Shown: piece by piece, positions 7,655 through 16,139 of the stretch
Numbering within the stretch: the stretch's first letter is position 1
How the letters are laid out: each line of letters begins with the position of its first letter
NCBI RefSeq assembly: GCF_002855575.1
Contig: NZ_PKRQ01000004.1
Span: 248,001 to 312,000, forward strand
Source of the DNA: Tabrizicola sp. TH137
Lineage (GTDB): Bacteria > Pseudomonadota > Alphaproteobacteria > Rhodobacterales > Rhodobacteraceae
Length of the DNA stretch: 64,000 bases
Direction: 5' to 3'
Program-made: the position numbers and the translations under genes
The notes under the pieces: generated by a model
Seen by the model: only the letters and a program-made list of their open reading frames with translations
Databases searched by the model: none
What the model was told of the DNA's origin: nothing

Positions 7655-7927
7655 TCAGTCGCGGCGCCGATCCTCAGCCGGGGATCCCATCTGCTCATGC
7701 AGCGCGCGTCGCTCGCGGTCATGTTCCAGTGCCTTGTCCTGCATCTGGAACAGACCCAGCCGACTGCGCGTGTCGATCAGAAATCCTCCAGGGCCAACCA
7801 TCCACTTCGGCGCGAAGCGCATAAGCAGCGCCCGTCCCAGCCAGACCAGCACCGCCGCCCCGCCGAACAGCAAGCCGAACCCGAAAAGCGGGTTCTCTTC
7901 GGTGACACGCAGAAACGCTTCCCACAT
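7655..7927 (-). CDS. Small single-pass membrane protein embedded antisense between phnI and phnJ
   Basis: A 90-residue protein of no family I recognise. Residues about 14-36 (PLFGFGLLFGGAAVLVWLGR) form one clear membrane helix, followed by a basic stretch and a charged C-terminal tail (ALEHDRERRALHEQM, probably helical). A strong ribosome-binding site (GAGGAAGGAG on the minus strand) lies about eight bases before the ATG, and third codon positions are mostly G/C, so it looks truly coding. It is transcribed against phnI and phnJ and fills almost the whole gap. Function unknown; it could affect the phn transcript through antisense transcription. Confidence 0.65.
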   Translation of the reverse strand: MWEAFLRVTEENPLFGFGLLFGGAAVLVWLGRALLMRFAPKWMVGPGGFLIDTRSRLGLFQMQDKALEHDRERRALHEQMGSPAEDRRRD

Positions 7928-7977
7928 CGCGCGCTCTCCTTCCTCGGCAGATCGTCGCGCAGGACTGAGGCATCAAG

Positions 7978-8853
7978 ATGACCGACTACAACTTCGCCTA
8001 TCTCGACGAACAGACCAAACGGATGATCCGCCGCGCCATCCTGAAAGGCGTGGCCGTCCCCGGCTATCAGGTCCCCTTCGCCAGCCGCGAAATGCCCATG
8101 CCTTACGGCTGGGGCACCGGCGGCGTGCAGGTCACCGCCGCCTGCCTCACCCCCGAAGACCGGCTCAAGGTCATAGACCAGGGCGCCGATGACACGACCA
8201 ATGCCGTCTCCATCCGCAAGTTCTTCCAGCGCACCGCCGGCGTCGCCACGACCGAGGCAACCGCCGAGGCGACGCTGATTCAGACCCGCCACCGCATTCC
8301 CGAACAACCACTCACCCAAGACCAGATCCTCGTCTATCAGGTCCCGATCCCCGAACCGCTCCGCTTCCTCGAACCGCGCGAAACCGAGACGCGCAAGATG
8401 CACGAGCTGGAGGAATACGGTCTCATGCATGTCAAACTCTACGAAGACATCGCCCGCCACGGCCATATCGCCACCGCCTATGCCTATCCCGTGAAGGTGG
8501 AAGGGCGTTACGTCATGGACCCCTCGCCCATCCCGAAATTCGACAACCCCAAACTCTCGGACAGCCCCGCCCTGCAACTCTTCGGCGCGGGCCGCGAACA
8601 GCGCATCTACGCCGTCCCCCCCTATACCCATGTCGTCAGCCTCGATTTCGAAGATCACCCGTTCGAGGCGTCGAAGGCCCCGCATGACTGCGATCTCTGC
8701 GGCGCCTCCGACAGCTATCTCGACGAGGTCATCACCGATGACCGGGGCAGCCGCATGTATGTCTGTTCCGACACCGACCATTGCCGCAGCCGCCGCGCGG
8801 CGGGCTTCATCGGGCGCCTCGGCACCCCCTTCGCGACGGAGGCCGCGGAATGA
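7978..8853 (+). CDS. phnJ: PhnJ, radical-SAM C-P lyase
   Basis: A 291-residue catalytic subunit that cleaves the C-P bond of ribose-1-phosphonate 5-phosphate, releasing the alkane and ribose 1,2-cyclic phosphate 5-phosphate. The four conserved cysteines are present at 238, 241, 263 and 269, in the spacing C-X2-C-X21-C-X5-C. This is the same spacing as in E. coli PhnJ, where three hold the 4Fe-4S cluster and the last carries the thiyl radical. The N-terminus has NFAYLDEQTKRMIRRA. The stop overlaps the phnK start as ATGA. A weak GAGG ribosome-binding site precedes the start. Confidence 0.97.
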   Translation: MTDYNFAYLDEQTKRMIRRAILKGVAVPGYQVPFASREMPMPYGWGTGGVQVTAACLTPEDRLKVIDQGADDTTNAVSIRKFFQRTAGVATTEATAEATLIQTRHRIPEQPLTQDQILVYQVPIPEPLRFLEPRETETRKMHELEEYGLMHVKLYEDIARHGHIATAYAYPVKVEGRYVMDPSPIPKFDNPKLSDSPALQLFGAGREQRIYAVPPYTHVVSLDFEDHPFEASKAPHDCDLCGASDSYLDEVITDDRGSRMYVCSDTDHCRSRRAAGFIGRLGTPFATEAAE

Positions 8854-9644
8854 CCCTCATGCAACCCGTCGCCCTCGACACCCCGCTCCTCGCCGTCCGG
8901 GGCCTGACCAAACGCTACGGCCCCCGCATCGGCTGCGCCGACATCTCCTTCGACCTCTGGCCGGGCGAGGTGCTGGGCATCGTCGGTGAAAGCGGCTCGG
9001 GCAAATCCACCCTCCTCTCCTGCCTCGCCGGCCATTTGCGGCCTGACGAGGGTGAGGTGATCTTCGCCACCGAGGACGGCCCCCGCGACGTCCTCCAGAT
9101 GGCCGAGGCCGAACGCCGCCGCCTCGCCCGCAGCGACTGGGCCTTCGTCCACCAGAACCCGCGTGACGGGCTGCGCATGGGCGTCACCGCAGGCGGCAAT
9201 GTCGGCGAACGCCTGATGGCCGTCGGCGCCCGCCATTATGGCGACATCCGCGCACGCGCCACCGATTGGCTGGGAAGGGTCGAAATCGCCGTCGAACGTA
9301 TCGACGACCGCCCCTCCGCCTTTTCTGGCGGGATGCAGCAGCGCCTCCAGATCGCGCGCAACCTCGTCACCGGCCCGCGCCTCGTCTTCATGGACGAACC
9401 GACCGGCGGTCTGGATGTCAGCGTGCAGGCCCGCCTCCTCGACCTGCTGCGGGGCCTCGTCCGCGAGATGGGCCTTTCGGCCATCATCGTGACTCATGAC
9501 CTTGCCGTCGTCCGCCTTCTGGCCGATCGCCTGATGGTCATGAAATCCGGTCGCGTCGTGGAACAGGGCCTGACCGATCAGGTGCTGGACGATCCGCAGC
9601 ATGCCTATACCCAGCTTCTCGTCTCCTCCGTCCTTCAGGTCTGA
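8850..9644 (+). CDS. phnK: PhnK, ABC-type ATPase of the C-P lyase complex
   Basis: A 264-residue ATP-binding-cassette protein that docks onto PhnJ in the C-P lyase complex. Walker A is GESGSGKST (about residues 46-54), the signature motif is [11 protein letters not shown], Walker B is [12 protein letters not shown], and the switch His is in VTHDLAV. The start (ATGA overlap with phnJ) is preferred over internal Met codons. Length and the adjacent phnL are typical. It is not a transporter ATPase despite the homology; this is established for E. coli PhnK. Confidence 0.95.
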   Translation: MTLMQPVALDTPLLAVRGLTKRYGPRIGCADISFDLWPGEVLGIVGESGSGKSTLLSCLAGHLRPDEGEVIFATEDGPRDVLQMAEAERRRLARSDWAFVHQNPRDGLRMGVTAGGNVGERLMAVGARHYGDIRARATDWLGRVEIAVERIDDRPSAFSGGMQQRLQIARNLVTGPRLVFMDEPTGGLDVSVQARLLDLLRGLVREMGLSAIIVTHDLAVVRLLADRLMVMKSGRVVEQGLTDQVLDDPQHAYTQLLVSSVLQV

Positions 9645-9648
9645 TCCG

Positions 9649-10341
9649 ATGATCCGCGTCTCGAACCTTTCCAAGAACTTCACCCTGCACAATCAGGGCG
9701 GCACCGTCCTGCCCGTGATGCGCGGGGCCGACCTCACCGTGATGCCGGGCGAATGCGTCGGCCTCATCGGGGCCTCCGGCGCGGGGAAATCCACGCTGAT
9801 GCGGATGATCTGGGGCAACTACCTTGCCGCCTCGGGCAGCATCATGGTGGGCGACCTTGATGTCGTGCAGGCCGAACCGCGCCAGATCATCGCGCTGCGC
9901 CGCGCCACGCTGGGCTATGTCAGCCAGTTCCTGCGCGTCGTCCCGCGCGTGCCAACGCTCGACGTTGTGGCCGAACCGCTCCTCGTCCTCGGCACGCCGC
10001 AGGATCAGGCCCGCGCCCGCGCCGCCGACCTGCTCTCGCGCCTCAACATCCCCGAACGGCTCTGGTCCCTCTCGCCCACCACCTTCTCGGGCGGCGAACA
10101 GCAGCGCGTGAACATCGCGCGCGGCTTCGCCCATCCCTACCCGGCCCTCCTTCTTGACGAACCCACGGCCAGCCTCGATGCCGCCAACCGCGCCGTCGTC
10201 CTGTCGCTGATCCAGGAGGCAAAGGCGCGCGGCGCGGCCATCCTCGGCATCTTCCATGACGAAGCCGCCCGCGCGCAGGTCTGCGACCGCTTTGTCGATG
10301 TGGGCAGCTTCACCCCGAAACCGCAGGGGGCCGCCGCATGA
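9649..10341 (+). CDS. phnL: PhnL, ABC-type ATPase of the C-P lyase complex
   Basis: A 230-residue ABC protein beginning [18 protein letters not shown]. Walker A is GASGAGKST, the signature is [14 protein letters not shown], and Walker B is [12 protein letters not shown]. PhnL works with PhnGHI in making the phosphonate nucleotide and binds above PhnK in known complexes. The start lies four bases after the phnK stop. Its stop overlaps phnN as ATGA. Family assignment is clear from [13 protein letters not shown] and from operon order. Confidence 0.95.
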   Translation: MIRVSNLSKNFTLHNQGGTVLPVMRGADLTVMPGECVGLIGASGAGKSTLMRMIWGNYLAASGSIMVGDLDVVQAEPRQIIALRRATLGYVSQFLRVVPRVPTLDVVAEPLLVLGTPQDQARARAADLLSRLNIPERLWSLSPTTFSGGEQQRVNIARGFAHPYPALLLDEPTASLDAANRAVVLSLIQEAKARGAAILGIFHDEAARAQVCDRFVDVGSFTPKPQGAAA

Positions 10342-10895
10342 CGGCCAACGCTCAGCCGGGCCGCCTCTTCGCCGTCGTCGGCCCTTCCGGCGCGGGCAAG
10401 GACACGCTGATCGCTGCCGCCCGCGCCGCGCGGCCCGATCTGGTGATCGTCCGCCGTGTCATCACCCGCCCCTCCGAACTGGGCGGAGAGGATTTCGACG
10501 GCGTGACCGAGGCCGATTTCGCCGCCCGCAAGGCGCGGGGCGATTTCGCGCTGGACTGGCGCGCGCATGGCCTGCGCTATGGCCTGCCCGCCGCCCAGAT
10601 CGCCGAACGCCACAAGGGGCGCGATGTCCTCTTCAACGGCTCCCGCGCCGCGCTGGACCCGGCGGCGCAGATGTTCCCCAACCTGACCGTGATCCGCGTC
10701 ACCGCGCCCTCTTCGGTGCTGATGGACCGCCTCCTCGCCCGTGGCCGCGAAAGCCGCGAAGATATCGCCGCCCGCCTGCAACGGCCCAGTTTCGACCTGC
10801 CCGCCAACCTGCATGTGATCGACGTGCTGAACGACGGCCCCGTCGAACAGGGCGTCGCCCGGTTCCTCACGGCCCTTCAGCCGGTCAGCGCGTGA
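10338..10895 (+). CDS. phnN: PhnN, ribose 1,5-bisphosphate phosphokinase
   Basis: A 185-residue P-loop kinase that phosphorylates ribose 1,5-bisphosphate to PRPP, the last C-P lyase salvage step. Walker A is GPSGAGKDT, followed by [20 protein letters not shown], which resembles the guanylate-kinase-like lid. The substrate loop [15 protein letters not shown] and the segment [13 protein letters not shown] are typical of PhnN. It overlaps phnL by ATGA. Its last 19 bases overlap the convergent DUF1045 gene. Confidence 0.95.
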   Translation: MTANAQPGRLFAVVGPSGAGKDTLIAAARAARPDLVIVRRVITRPSELGGEDFDGVTEADFAARKARGDFALDWRAHGLRYGLPAAQIAERHKGRDVLFNGSRAALDPAAQMFPNLTVIRVTAPSSVLMDRLLARGRESREDIAARLQRPSFDLPANLHVIDVLNDGPVEQGVARFLTALQPVSA

Positions 10896-11566
10896 CGCGA
10901 CAGCAGATGGAACCGACCCGCCCCATCCTCGCCGAACAGGCACAGATCCGCGATCACGAAGGGGCGCGGCAACACCGGTGCGAAATGCGCGGCCAAAGCC
11001 GCCGCCACCGGCCCCGCCACCCCATCCGCCAGCCGATCCGTCAGCGTCAGATGGAACCGGAATTCCTCCATCACGTAAGGATAACCCCAGCGCGCCAGCA
11101 ATTCCCGCTGCCGGGGCGACAACCGCTCAGGCCGCCGCCGCGCGATTTCGGCCTCGGTCAGGGGCGCGCGCAGGTGATCCGTTCCCTCCACCACCGCCGC
11201 GCCCAACTCCAGCAGCGCCGCCTCGCACCCCTCGGGCGTCAGCGCAAGGAAGCCTTGCAGGTTCTCCAGCACCAGCCCGTCACAAACCACAGGCCCCAAC
11301 CGCGCAGCCAGCGCCGCCACAGCGCCCTCCACCGCGCCACGGTCCAACCCCTCGGCAGGCCGGAACGGCGCGCGGATCGTGCCATGGAACCCGTATTTCC
11401 GCGGATCGGCGGTGATATCGCCCAGACCATCGGGCAATCCCTCCGGCACCGGGCCGGACAGCGCCGCACCCGCCACCGCATCCCAACCCAGCCACTCCGC
11501 CGCGCGGGTGGCGAACTCGCCCTCGGCGGGCGCGTAATAGACGGCAAATCGCTTCATCTGGTCCAT
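10877..11566 (-). CDS. DUF1045 phosphonate-operon protein, 2H phosphoesterase fold
   Basis: A 229-residue protein with two HxT-type motifs, FHGTI (about residue 60) and FHLTL (about 170), characteristic of the 2H phosphoesterase superfamily. DUF1045 members are found almost always in phn loci. A plausible role is hydrolysis of the ribosyl 1,2-cyclic phosphate that PhnJ produces, replacing PhnP, since no phnP is seen here. That is inference. ATG at 11566 (MDQMKRF) or 11557 (MKRF) could be the start. It is convergent with phnN and overlaps its 3' end by 19 bases; it is divergent from the second phnM. Confidence 0.88.
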   Translation of the reverse strand: MDQMKRFAVYYAPAEGEFATRAAEWLGWDAVAGAALSGPVPEGLPDGLGDITADPRKYGFHGTIRAPFRPAEGLDRGAVEGAVAALAARLGPVVCDGLVLENLQGFLALTPEGCEAALLELGAAVVEGTDHLRAPLTEAEIARRRPERLSPRQRELLARWGYPYVMEEFRFHLTLTDRLADGVAGPVAAALAAHFAPVLPRPFVIADLCLFGEDGAGRFHLLSRHALTG

Positions 11567-11588
11567 GCCCGCCTGCCTAGCCCCGCTT

Positions 11589-11606
11589 TGTCACATGGAT
11601 GTGACG
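11589..11606. promoter_or_regulatory. Pho-box-like / palindromic site before the second phnM
   Basis: The sequence GTCACATGGATGTGAC (11590-11605) is a perfect 7-bp inverted repeat with a 2-bp centre. It can also be read as TGTCAC and TGTGAC starting 11 bp apart, the spacing of a PhoB box. It lies between the divergent DUF1045 and phnM genes, 60 bp before the phnM start. The same TGTCAC half-site occurs at 5450 in the other divergent phn promoter region. Confidence 0.4.
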
Positions 11607-11664
11607 CGGCCATGCCACGGCACCCCACCGGACCCTTCTCCGCACCACAGGACCCATCTGCACC

Positions 11665-12810
11665 ATGACCGACGAAACCCTCCTTTCCAACGCCACGCTC
11701 ATCCTGCCCGATGCCACGATCACCGGCACGATCCGCCTCTCCGGCGGCACCATCGCCGATATCGCAGAAGGCGCGGGCGTGGCGAAAGGGGCCATCGACT
11801 GCGGCGGCGATCTGGTCATGCCGGGGCTGATCGAACTCCATACCGACAACCTCGAACGCCATATCGAACCCCGGCCAAAGGTGGACTGGCCCCATGCCGC
11901 CGCCATCCTCGCCCATGATGCGGAACTGGCTTCCGTCGGCATCACCACCGTCTTCGATGCGCTGCGCGTGGGCTCCGTCATCTCCAACGCCAAGGCGAAT
12001 TACGGCGAATATGCCCGCGCCCTGGCCGATGAGATCCTCGACCTGCGCGCGTCACAGGCGCTGCGTATCAGCCATTTCCTCCACCTGCGCGCCGAAGTCT
12101 GTTCCGAAACCCTGACGGAAGAGCTTGCCAAATTCGGCCCCGAAGACAGCGTCGGCATCGTCAGCCTGATGGACCATACCCCCGGCCAGCGCCAGTTCCG
12201 CGACCTCACGCAACTGCGGAAATATGTCTGCGGCAAGCACGGCATCTCCGAAGCCGAATTCGAAGATCACATTGCCGCGCAGAAATCCCTTTCCGCCCGC
12301 CTCGGCGCAGAACACGAAGCCGCCGCCGTCGCCGCCGCCCGCCGCTATGGCGCGGTGCTGGCCAGCCATGACGACACCGATCCCGACCACGTCGCCCGCT
12401 CGGCCACCCATGGCGCGCATTTCGCCGAATTCCCCACCACGCCCGAGGCCGCACAGGCCTGCCGCGACCACGGCATCGCCATCATGATGGGCGCGCCGAA
12501 CCTGATCCGGGGCGGCAGCCATTCCGGCAATGTCGCCGCACAGGCCTTGGCCGAAGACGGGCTGCTCGACATCCTGTCGTCGGATTACGTGCCCTCCTCG
12601 CTCCTGACCGGCGCGCTGCAACTGGGCGATCTCTGGGGCGATATGGCGCGCGGCGTGGCCACCGTCACCGCCGCCCCTGCCGCCGCCGCCGGGCTGCCCG
12701 ACCGGGGCCGTCTCGCTCTCGGTGCGCGGGCCGATGTGATCCGCGTCACCCGCATCGGCCCCGCCGCCGCCCTGCGCGGCGTCTGGGTGCAGGGAAAGCG
12801 CGTCTCCTGA
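11665..12810 (+). CDS. phnM: PhnM, alpha-D-ribose 1-methylphosphonate 5-triphosphate diphosphatase
   Basis: A 381-residue canonical PhnM. Metal-binding motif PGLIELHTDNLERH (about 51-64), SLMDHTPGQRQFRD (about 166-179), LASHDDTDPDH (about 230), AEFPTTPEAA, MGAPNLIRGGSHSGN and LSSDYVPSSLL are all present. It hydrolyses ribose-1-phosphonate 5-triphosphate to the 5-phosphate plus pyrophosphate before PhnJ acts. It stands alone in its transcription unit, divergent from DUF1045. The paralogue at 3478 has altered active-site blocks, so this copy is the likely enzyme of the C-P lyase pathway. Confidence 0.95.
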   Translation: MTDETLLSNATLILPDATITGTIRLSGGTIADIAEGAGVAKGAIDCGGDLVMPGLIELHTDNLERHIEPRPKVDWPHAAAILAHDAELASVGITTVFDALRVGSVISNAKANYGEYARALADEILDLRASQALRISHFLHLRAEVCSETLTEELAKFGPEDSVGIVSLMDHTPGQRQFRDLTQLRKYVCGKHGISEAEFEDHIAAQKSLSARLGAEHEAAAVAAARRYGAVLASHDDTDPDHVARSATHGAHFAEFPTTPEAAQACRDHGIAIMMGAPNLIRGGSHSGNVAAQALAEDGLLDILSSDYVPSSLLTGALQLGDLWGDMARGVATVTAAPAAAAGLPDRGRLALGARADVIRVTRIGPAAALRGVWVQGKRVS

Positions 12811-12856
12811 CGGAATAGACACGCCCCTTCCACCGTTGTCCTCGGCAAAGCCTTGC

Positions 12857-12882
12857 CCCCGGCGCTGTCCTTCGCGCCGGGG
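12857..12882 (+). terminator. GC-rich hairpin after phnM
   Basis: A perfect 9-bp stem (CCCCGGCGC at 12857-12865 with GCGCCGGGG at 12874-12882, 8-nt loop) lies 46 bases after the phnM stop and 29 before the subtilase start. No T-run follows, so it may be a weak or rho-assisted terminator or an mRNA 3'-end structure. Confidence 0.45.
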
Positions 12883-12911
12883 CGCATTACATTTCCGGAC
12901 AGGGCCGCATC

Positions 12912-14264
12912 ATGACCATTCGCCACCTCACCACCACCGTCCTTGTCGCCAGCCTGCTCTGGCCGTTGATCGACACCCCCGTATCCCAGCTTCCGGGCAC
13001 GGCCTTCGCACAGGATGACGATGACAATGGGGGCGGTTCCGATGACGGCGGCGGCGGTGGCTTCGGCAATGGCGGCGACTCCGACGATCGCCGCACCCCG
13101 CGCCGCCAGCCCCGCGCCACCCCGGCCGCTGCCGCCCCCCCGCCTCTCGCCGCGCCGGAGGAGGTCGTGGTCACCGACCTCTCCCCCGAAAGCCTCGCGC
13201 AATTGCAGACCGAAGGCTTCATCCTTCTGGCGCAGGACGATCTCGCCGCACTGGGCCGCAGCGTGCAGCGCCTTGGCATCCCGCCCGGCCTCGCGCTTCA
13301 GGATGCGCGCGACCGGGTCCGCGCCCTGCCCGAGGGCGAGGATGCCGATCTCAACCATTTCTACCGTCCTGACAACGCCGAAGCCGTCCCCTGCGATCAC
13401 GCCAACTGCCCGGCCTTCTCGCTCGTCGGATGGCCCACCGCACGGTCGCCGGAATGCCGCGTCACCCTGCCCATCGGCATCATCGACACCGGCGTGAACC
13501 CTGACCACGACATCATCGCCCCCGCCGCCGTTGAAGTCCTTCGCCTCACCCCGCCCGATGCCGAACCTTCGGCCGAGGTGCATGGCACCGCCGTCGCCTC
13601 CCTTCTCGTCGGCGCACCGGGCAGCCGCGTGCCGGGGCTGGTGCCAGAGGCAAAGCTCATCGCCGTCGATGCCTTCATTCGGGAGGGGGCGGACGAACGC
13701 GCCGATGTCGCGGCGCTCCTGCGCGGGATCGACCTTCTGGCCCAGCGCGGCGTGCGGGTGATGAACCTCTCGCTTTCCGGCCCCCCCAATACCGTGCTGG
13801 CCGAGGCATTGGACAGCCTGCAAGGCCCCGAAGGCGTGGTCATCATCGCCGCCGCCGGAAATGCCGGCCCCGGCGCCCCACCCGCCTTTCCCGCCGCTCA
13901 TCCCGGCGTCATCGCCGTGACCGCCGTCGATGCCCGCGGCCGCATCTACCGCGCCGCCCAGCGCGGCAGCCATCTCGACCTTGCCGCCCCCGGCGTGAAC
14001 CTGCTCGCCGCCACCTCCATTCGCGGCGCGCGCGGGCAAAGCGGCACCTCCTATGCCGCGCCCTTCGTCACCGCCGCCGCCGCGATCCTTCTGTCGCGCG
14101 ACCCGACGCTGACCCCCGCCGCCATCGCCGAACGGCTGCGCGGCACCGCACGCGACCTCGGCGCCGCCGGTCCGGATGAGGTTTACGGGGCCGGTCTCCT
14201 CGACAGCTCCACCCTCTGCGCGGCCCCCCTCCTGCCCGCCGCCGCCGAACCCGCCATCGACTGA
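12912..14264 (+). CDS. Secreted S8 (subtilisin-like) serine peptidase
   Basis: A 450-residue precursor. It has a signal peptide (about 1-33, cleavage near AFA-QDD), then a low-complexity Asp/Gly-rich stretch (34-60) and a Pro/Ala linker (61-85). A possible propeptide region follows, then the S8 catalytic domain: Asp192 (GIIDTGVN), His224 (VHGTAVASLL), oxyanion Asn317 (AAGNAG) and Ser380 (SGTSYAAPF). All triad residues are intact. It is convergent with a small Asp/Gly-rich secreted protein and an ECF sigma/anti-sigma pair, suggesting an envelope-stress or regulated-proteolysis module. The substrate is unknown. Confidence 0.92.
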   Translation: MTIRHLTTTVLVASLLWPLIDTPVSQLPGTAFAQDDDDNGGGSDDGGGGGFGNGGDSDDRRTPRRQPRATPAAAAPPPLAAPEEVVVTDLSPESLAQLQTEGFILLAQDDLAALGRSVQRLGIPPGLALQDARDRVRALPEGEDADLNHFYRPDNAEAVPCDHANCPAFSLVGWPTARSPECRVTLPIGIIDTGVNPDHDIIAPAAVEVLRLTPPDAEPSAEVHGTAVASLLVGAPGSRVPGLVPEAKLIAVDAFIREGADERADVAALLRGIDLLAQRGVRVMNLSLSGPPNTVLAEALDSLQGPEGVVIIAAAGNAGPGAPPAFPAAHPGVIAVTAVDARGRIYRAAQRGSHLDLAAPGVNLLAATSIRGARGQSGTSYAAPFVTAAAAILLSRDPTLTPAAIAERLRGTARDLGAAGPDEVYGAGLLDSSTLCAAPLLPAAAEPAID

Positions 14265-14311
14265 CACCAGGGCAGGCCCCCGCAACCGGGGGCCATCCGC
14301 CGCGCAAAGAA

Positions 14312-14339
14312 GAACGCCGGTCCCGAAGGACCGGCGTTC
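14312..14339 (-). terminator. Terminator with UUCG-type tetraloop
   Basis: A perfect 12-bp stem (14312-14323 with 14328-14339) has a 4-nt loop that reads TTCG on the minus strand, closed by C-G. It is followed on the minus strand by TTCTTCTTT. It terminates the small secreted-protein gene and probably also slows the convergent subtilase transcript. Confidence 0.85.
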
Positions 14340-14362
14340 CCCTGCCACTGCTCGATCAGGTG

Positions 14363-14689
14363 TCAGCTGTTGCCGCCGTTGCCACCACCGCTGCTGCCGC
14401 CATTGCTGCCGCCGCCGTTGCGATCGTCATCGTCATTGTCGTCATCGCTGTTGCCGTCATCGCTGTTGCCGTCGCGGCTGCGGTCCCGGCTGTCGCCGCC
14501 ATTGCCGTTCAGCAGCACCATCATGTCCCGCTCGAGCTGTTGCAGGTCCAGGAACACCGGCTGCGCCTGCGCCAGATCGCGGGTCACCGCCGAGGCCGGC
14601 ATCGGCAGGGCGACGGGCATCGCCGCCTGCGCCGCCATCGGGGAAAGGGAAAGAAGGGCAATCGCCGTGGTCGTCTTGATCGGGTTCAT
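14363..14689 (-). CDS. Small secreted protein with Asp/Asn/Gly/Ser-rich tail
   Basis: A 108-residue protein of no recognised family. Signal peptide about 1-23 (MNPIKTTTAIALLSLSPMAA, cleavage near AQA-AMP). A short ordered part contains LAQAQPVFLDLQQLERDMMVLL, and the last ~45 residues are almost only Asp, Asn, Gly, Ser and Arg. The start at 14689 has a good AGGAG ribosome-binding site eight bases away. The acidic Gly-rich tail resembles residues 34-60 of the neighbouring subtilase. It could bind calcium or be a disordered protease partner or substrate; both are inference. It lies 101 bp downstream of the anti-sigma gene. Confidence 0.7.
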   Translation of the reverse strand: MNPIKTTTAIALLSLSPMAAQAAMPVALPMPASAVTRDLAQAQPVFLDLQQLERDMMVLLNGNGGDSRDRSRDGNSDDGNSDDDNDDDDRNGGGSNGGSSGGGNGGNS

Positions 14690-14790
14690 CTGCGTGTCTC
14701 CTGTCTTGGGGCCATCTGGCCGTTCCATGTCAAGACAACGCCCCCCGTCCCCTTCTATTCCCCGCCCCCGACGGCTTCACGCAGCCGTGA

Positions 14791-15534
14791 TCACCGTCCC
14801 CAGGTCCGGGCAATCGCGGCGGCCTCTTCCTCTGGCGTCAGGGCCAGCCCCGCGCCACGGGCATCCAGAAAGGACGACAGCCCCGCCACCTCCGTCCCTT
14901 CGGCGGCAACGAACCCGTCCGCCGCCGCCGTCTCCAGCACTTCCTGAAGCACAACCTCGACCTGCCAGCCCGCCCCTTCGCCCTGCGCCTGCGCCTCCAG
15001 ACAGACCAGCGCCAGTTCCATCTGCCCTGCCCCGCGGTCAAGCACCTCCACTTCGCGGCAATGCCCGCCCTCCACGGCAAAGCTCGCCAGAACCATCAGT
15101 TCCCGCCCATCCGGCAGGTCGGTCACAGCTCCCGACGGCATCAGGTCCAGCGCCTCGGCCAGTGCCGATCCGCCCATGACCGGGCCCAGCGCCAGCGCAG
15201 GCCCGTCCTGCGGCTGCAACAGCACGACCACCGCCGACAGGGCCGCCGCCAGCGCCAACCCCGCCGCCACCCCCACCGGGCGCAGCCGGAAGGGCAGGAT
15301 CTGCGCCCGCACCGCCGCCCCGTCGATCGTGTCGAGTATCGCATCCGGCACCCGCTCCGACGCAGGCGCGCCAAAGGCATCGGCCAGCGCGGCATTGGCC
15401 GCGAAAAGATCATCCACATAGGCCTGATCCGCCGGATGATCGGCCAGATGCAGAACCACCGCCGCCGCCTCTTCCGGCGTCAATTCGCCATCCACGAAGG
15501 CCGCCAGCTCTTCCTTGTCCATCGACGTCTTCAT
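14791..15534 (-). CDS. Anti-sigma factor (membrane-anchored)
   Basis: A 247-residue protein. The N-terminus (MDKEELAAFVDGELTPEEAAAV) has the anti-sigma helix pattern, followed by HLADHPADQ where zinc-binding anti-sigma factors have HxxxCxxC; the Cys residues are missing, so this is a zinc-less type. One membrane helix (VGVAAGLALAAALSAVVVLL, about 100-120) separates it from a ~125-residue extracytoplasmic sensor part. It is encoded 23 bases downstream of the ECF sigma gene, in the same operon. Partner assignment rests on position. Confidence 0.82.
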   Translation of the reverse strand: MKTSMDKEELAAFVDGELTPEEAAAVVLHLADHPADQAYVDDLFAANAALADAFGAPASERVPDAILDTIDGAAVRAQILPFRLRPVGVAAGLALAAALSAVVVLLQPQDGPALALGPVMGGSALAEALDLMPSGAVTDLPDGRELMVLASFAVEGGHCREVEVLDRGAGQMELALVCLEAQAQGEGAGWQVEVVLQEVLETAAADGFVAAEGTEVAGLSSFLDARGAGLALTPEEEAAAIARTWGR

Positions 15535-15557
15535 GCCCGCACCGCTCCCCGCACCCC

Positions 15558-16064
15558 TCATTGCCGCGGCCCCTGCGACAGACCCAGCCGCGGCAGCAGC
15601 GCCTCGCGCGCCCGCGACAGGCGGCTCATCACCGTGCCCACCGGCACATCCAGCACCTCCGCCGCCTCGCGATAGCTCAGCCCCTCGATGGCAACCAGCG
15701 CCAGCACGCTGCGCTGCGCCTCGGGCAGTTCCTCCATCGCCGCCCGCGTGCGGGCCAGCATCATGCGATCCTCGGGCAGGGCCGCCGCCTTGCCCTCGTC
15801 GCTCAGGGCCACCGTGTCGGGGTCCACCCGCGCGCCCTGCCGCTTCACCCGCCGATGATCGTCGATCCACAGCGTCTGGATGATCCGATACATCCAGCTG
15901 TCCATCCGCGTCCCCTCGCGGAACTGCGCCACATTGCGCAGCGCCTTCTCGCAGGCCGCCTGCACCAGATCATCCCCATCCTGCCGGTTCCCGGTCAGGG
16001 AATAGGCGAACCGCCGCAGCTTTGGCACAAGGGCCACAAGATCACGGCGAAATCTGTCGGTCAT
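15558..16064 (-). CDS. ECF-family RNA polymerase sigma factor
   Basis: A 168-residue group-4 sigma factor. Region 2 spans about residues 10-75 (LRRFAYSLTGNRQDGDDLVQ; ACEKALRNVAQF; DSWMYRIIQTLWIDDHRR). Region 4 spans about 105-160 (ELPEAQRSVLALVAIEGLSY; REAAEVLDVPVGTVMSRLSR). The start at 16064 (MTDRFRRD) is chosen because region 2 follows directly; the upstream in-frame part looks non-coding. It is co-transcribed with the anti-sigma factor and probably controls the adjacent secreted proteins; that target assignment is inference. Confidence 0.92.
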   Translation of the reverse strand: MTDRFRRDLVALVPKLRRFAYSLTGNRQDGDDLVQAACEKALRNVAQFREGTRMDSWMYRIIQTLWIDDHRRVKRQGARVDPDTVALSDEGKAAALPEDRMMLARTRAAMEELPEAQRSVLALVAIEGLSYREAAEVLDVPVGTVMSRLSRAREALLPRLGLSQGPRQ

Positions 16065-16139
16065 CGGCACATCCTTCGGTTGTCCTGCCACTCCGACAGG
16101 ACAACGCGACAAGGGCAAGCTTTATTCCAAAGCCCGCCC

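Noticed and set aside
7646-7981. Plus-strand frame that runs exactly from the phnI stop (ATGA) to the phnJ start (ATGA)
   Set aside because: Its protein is Gln/Pro/Arg-rich without fold-like pattern, while the minus-strand frame has a strong ribosome-binding site and a membrane helix. The neat ends are probably chance in this frame.
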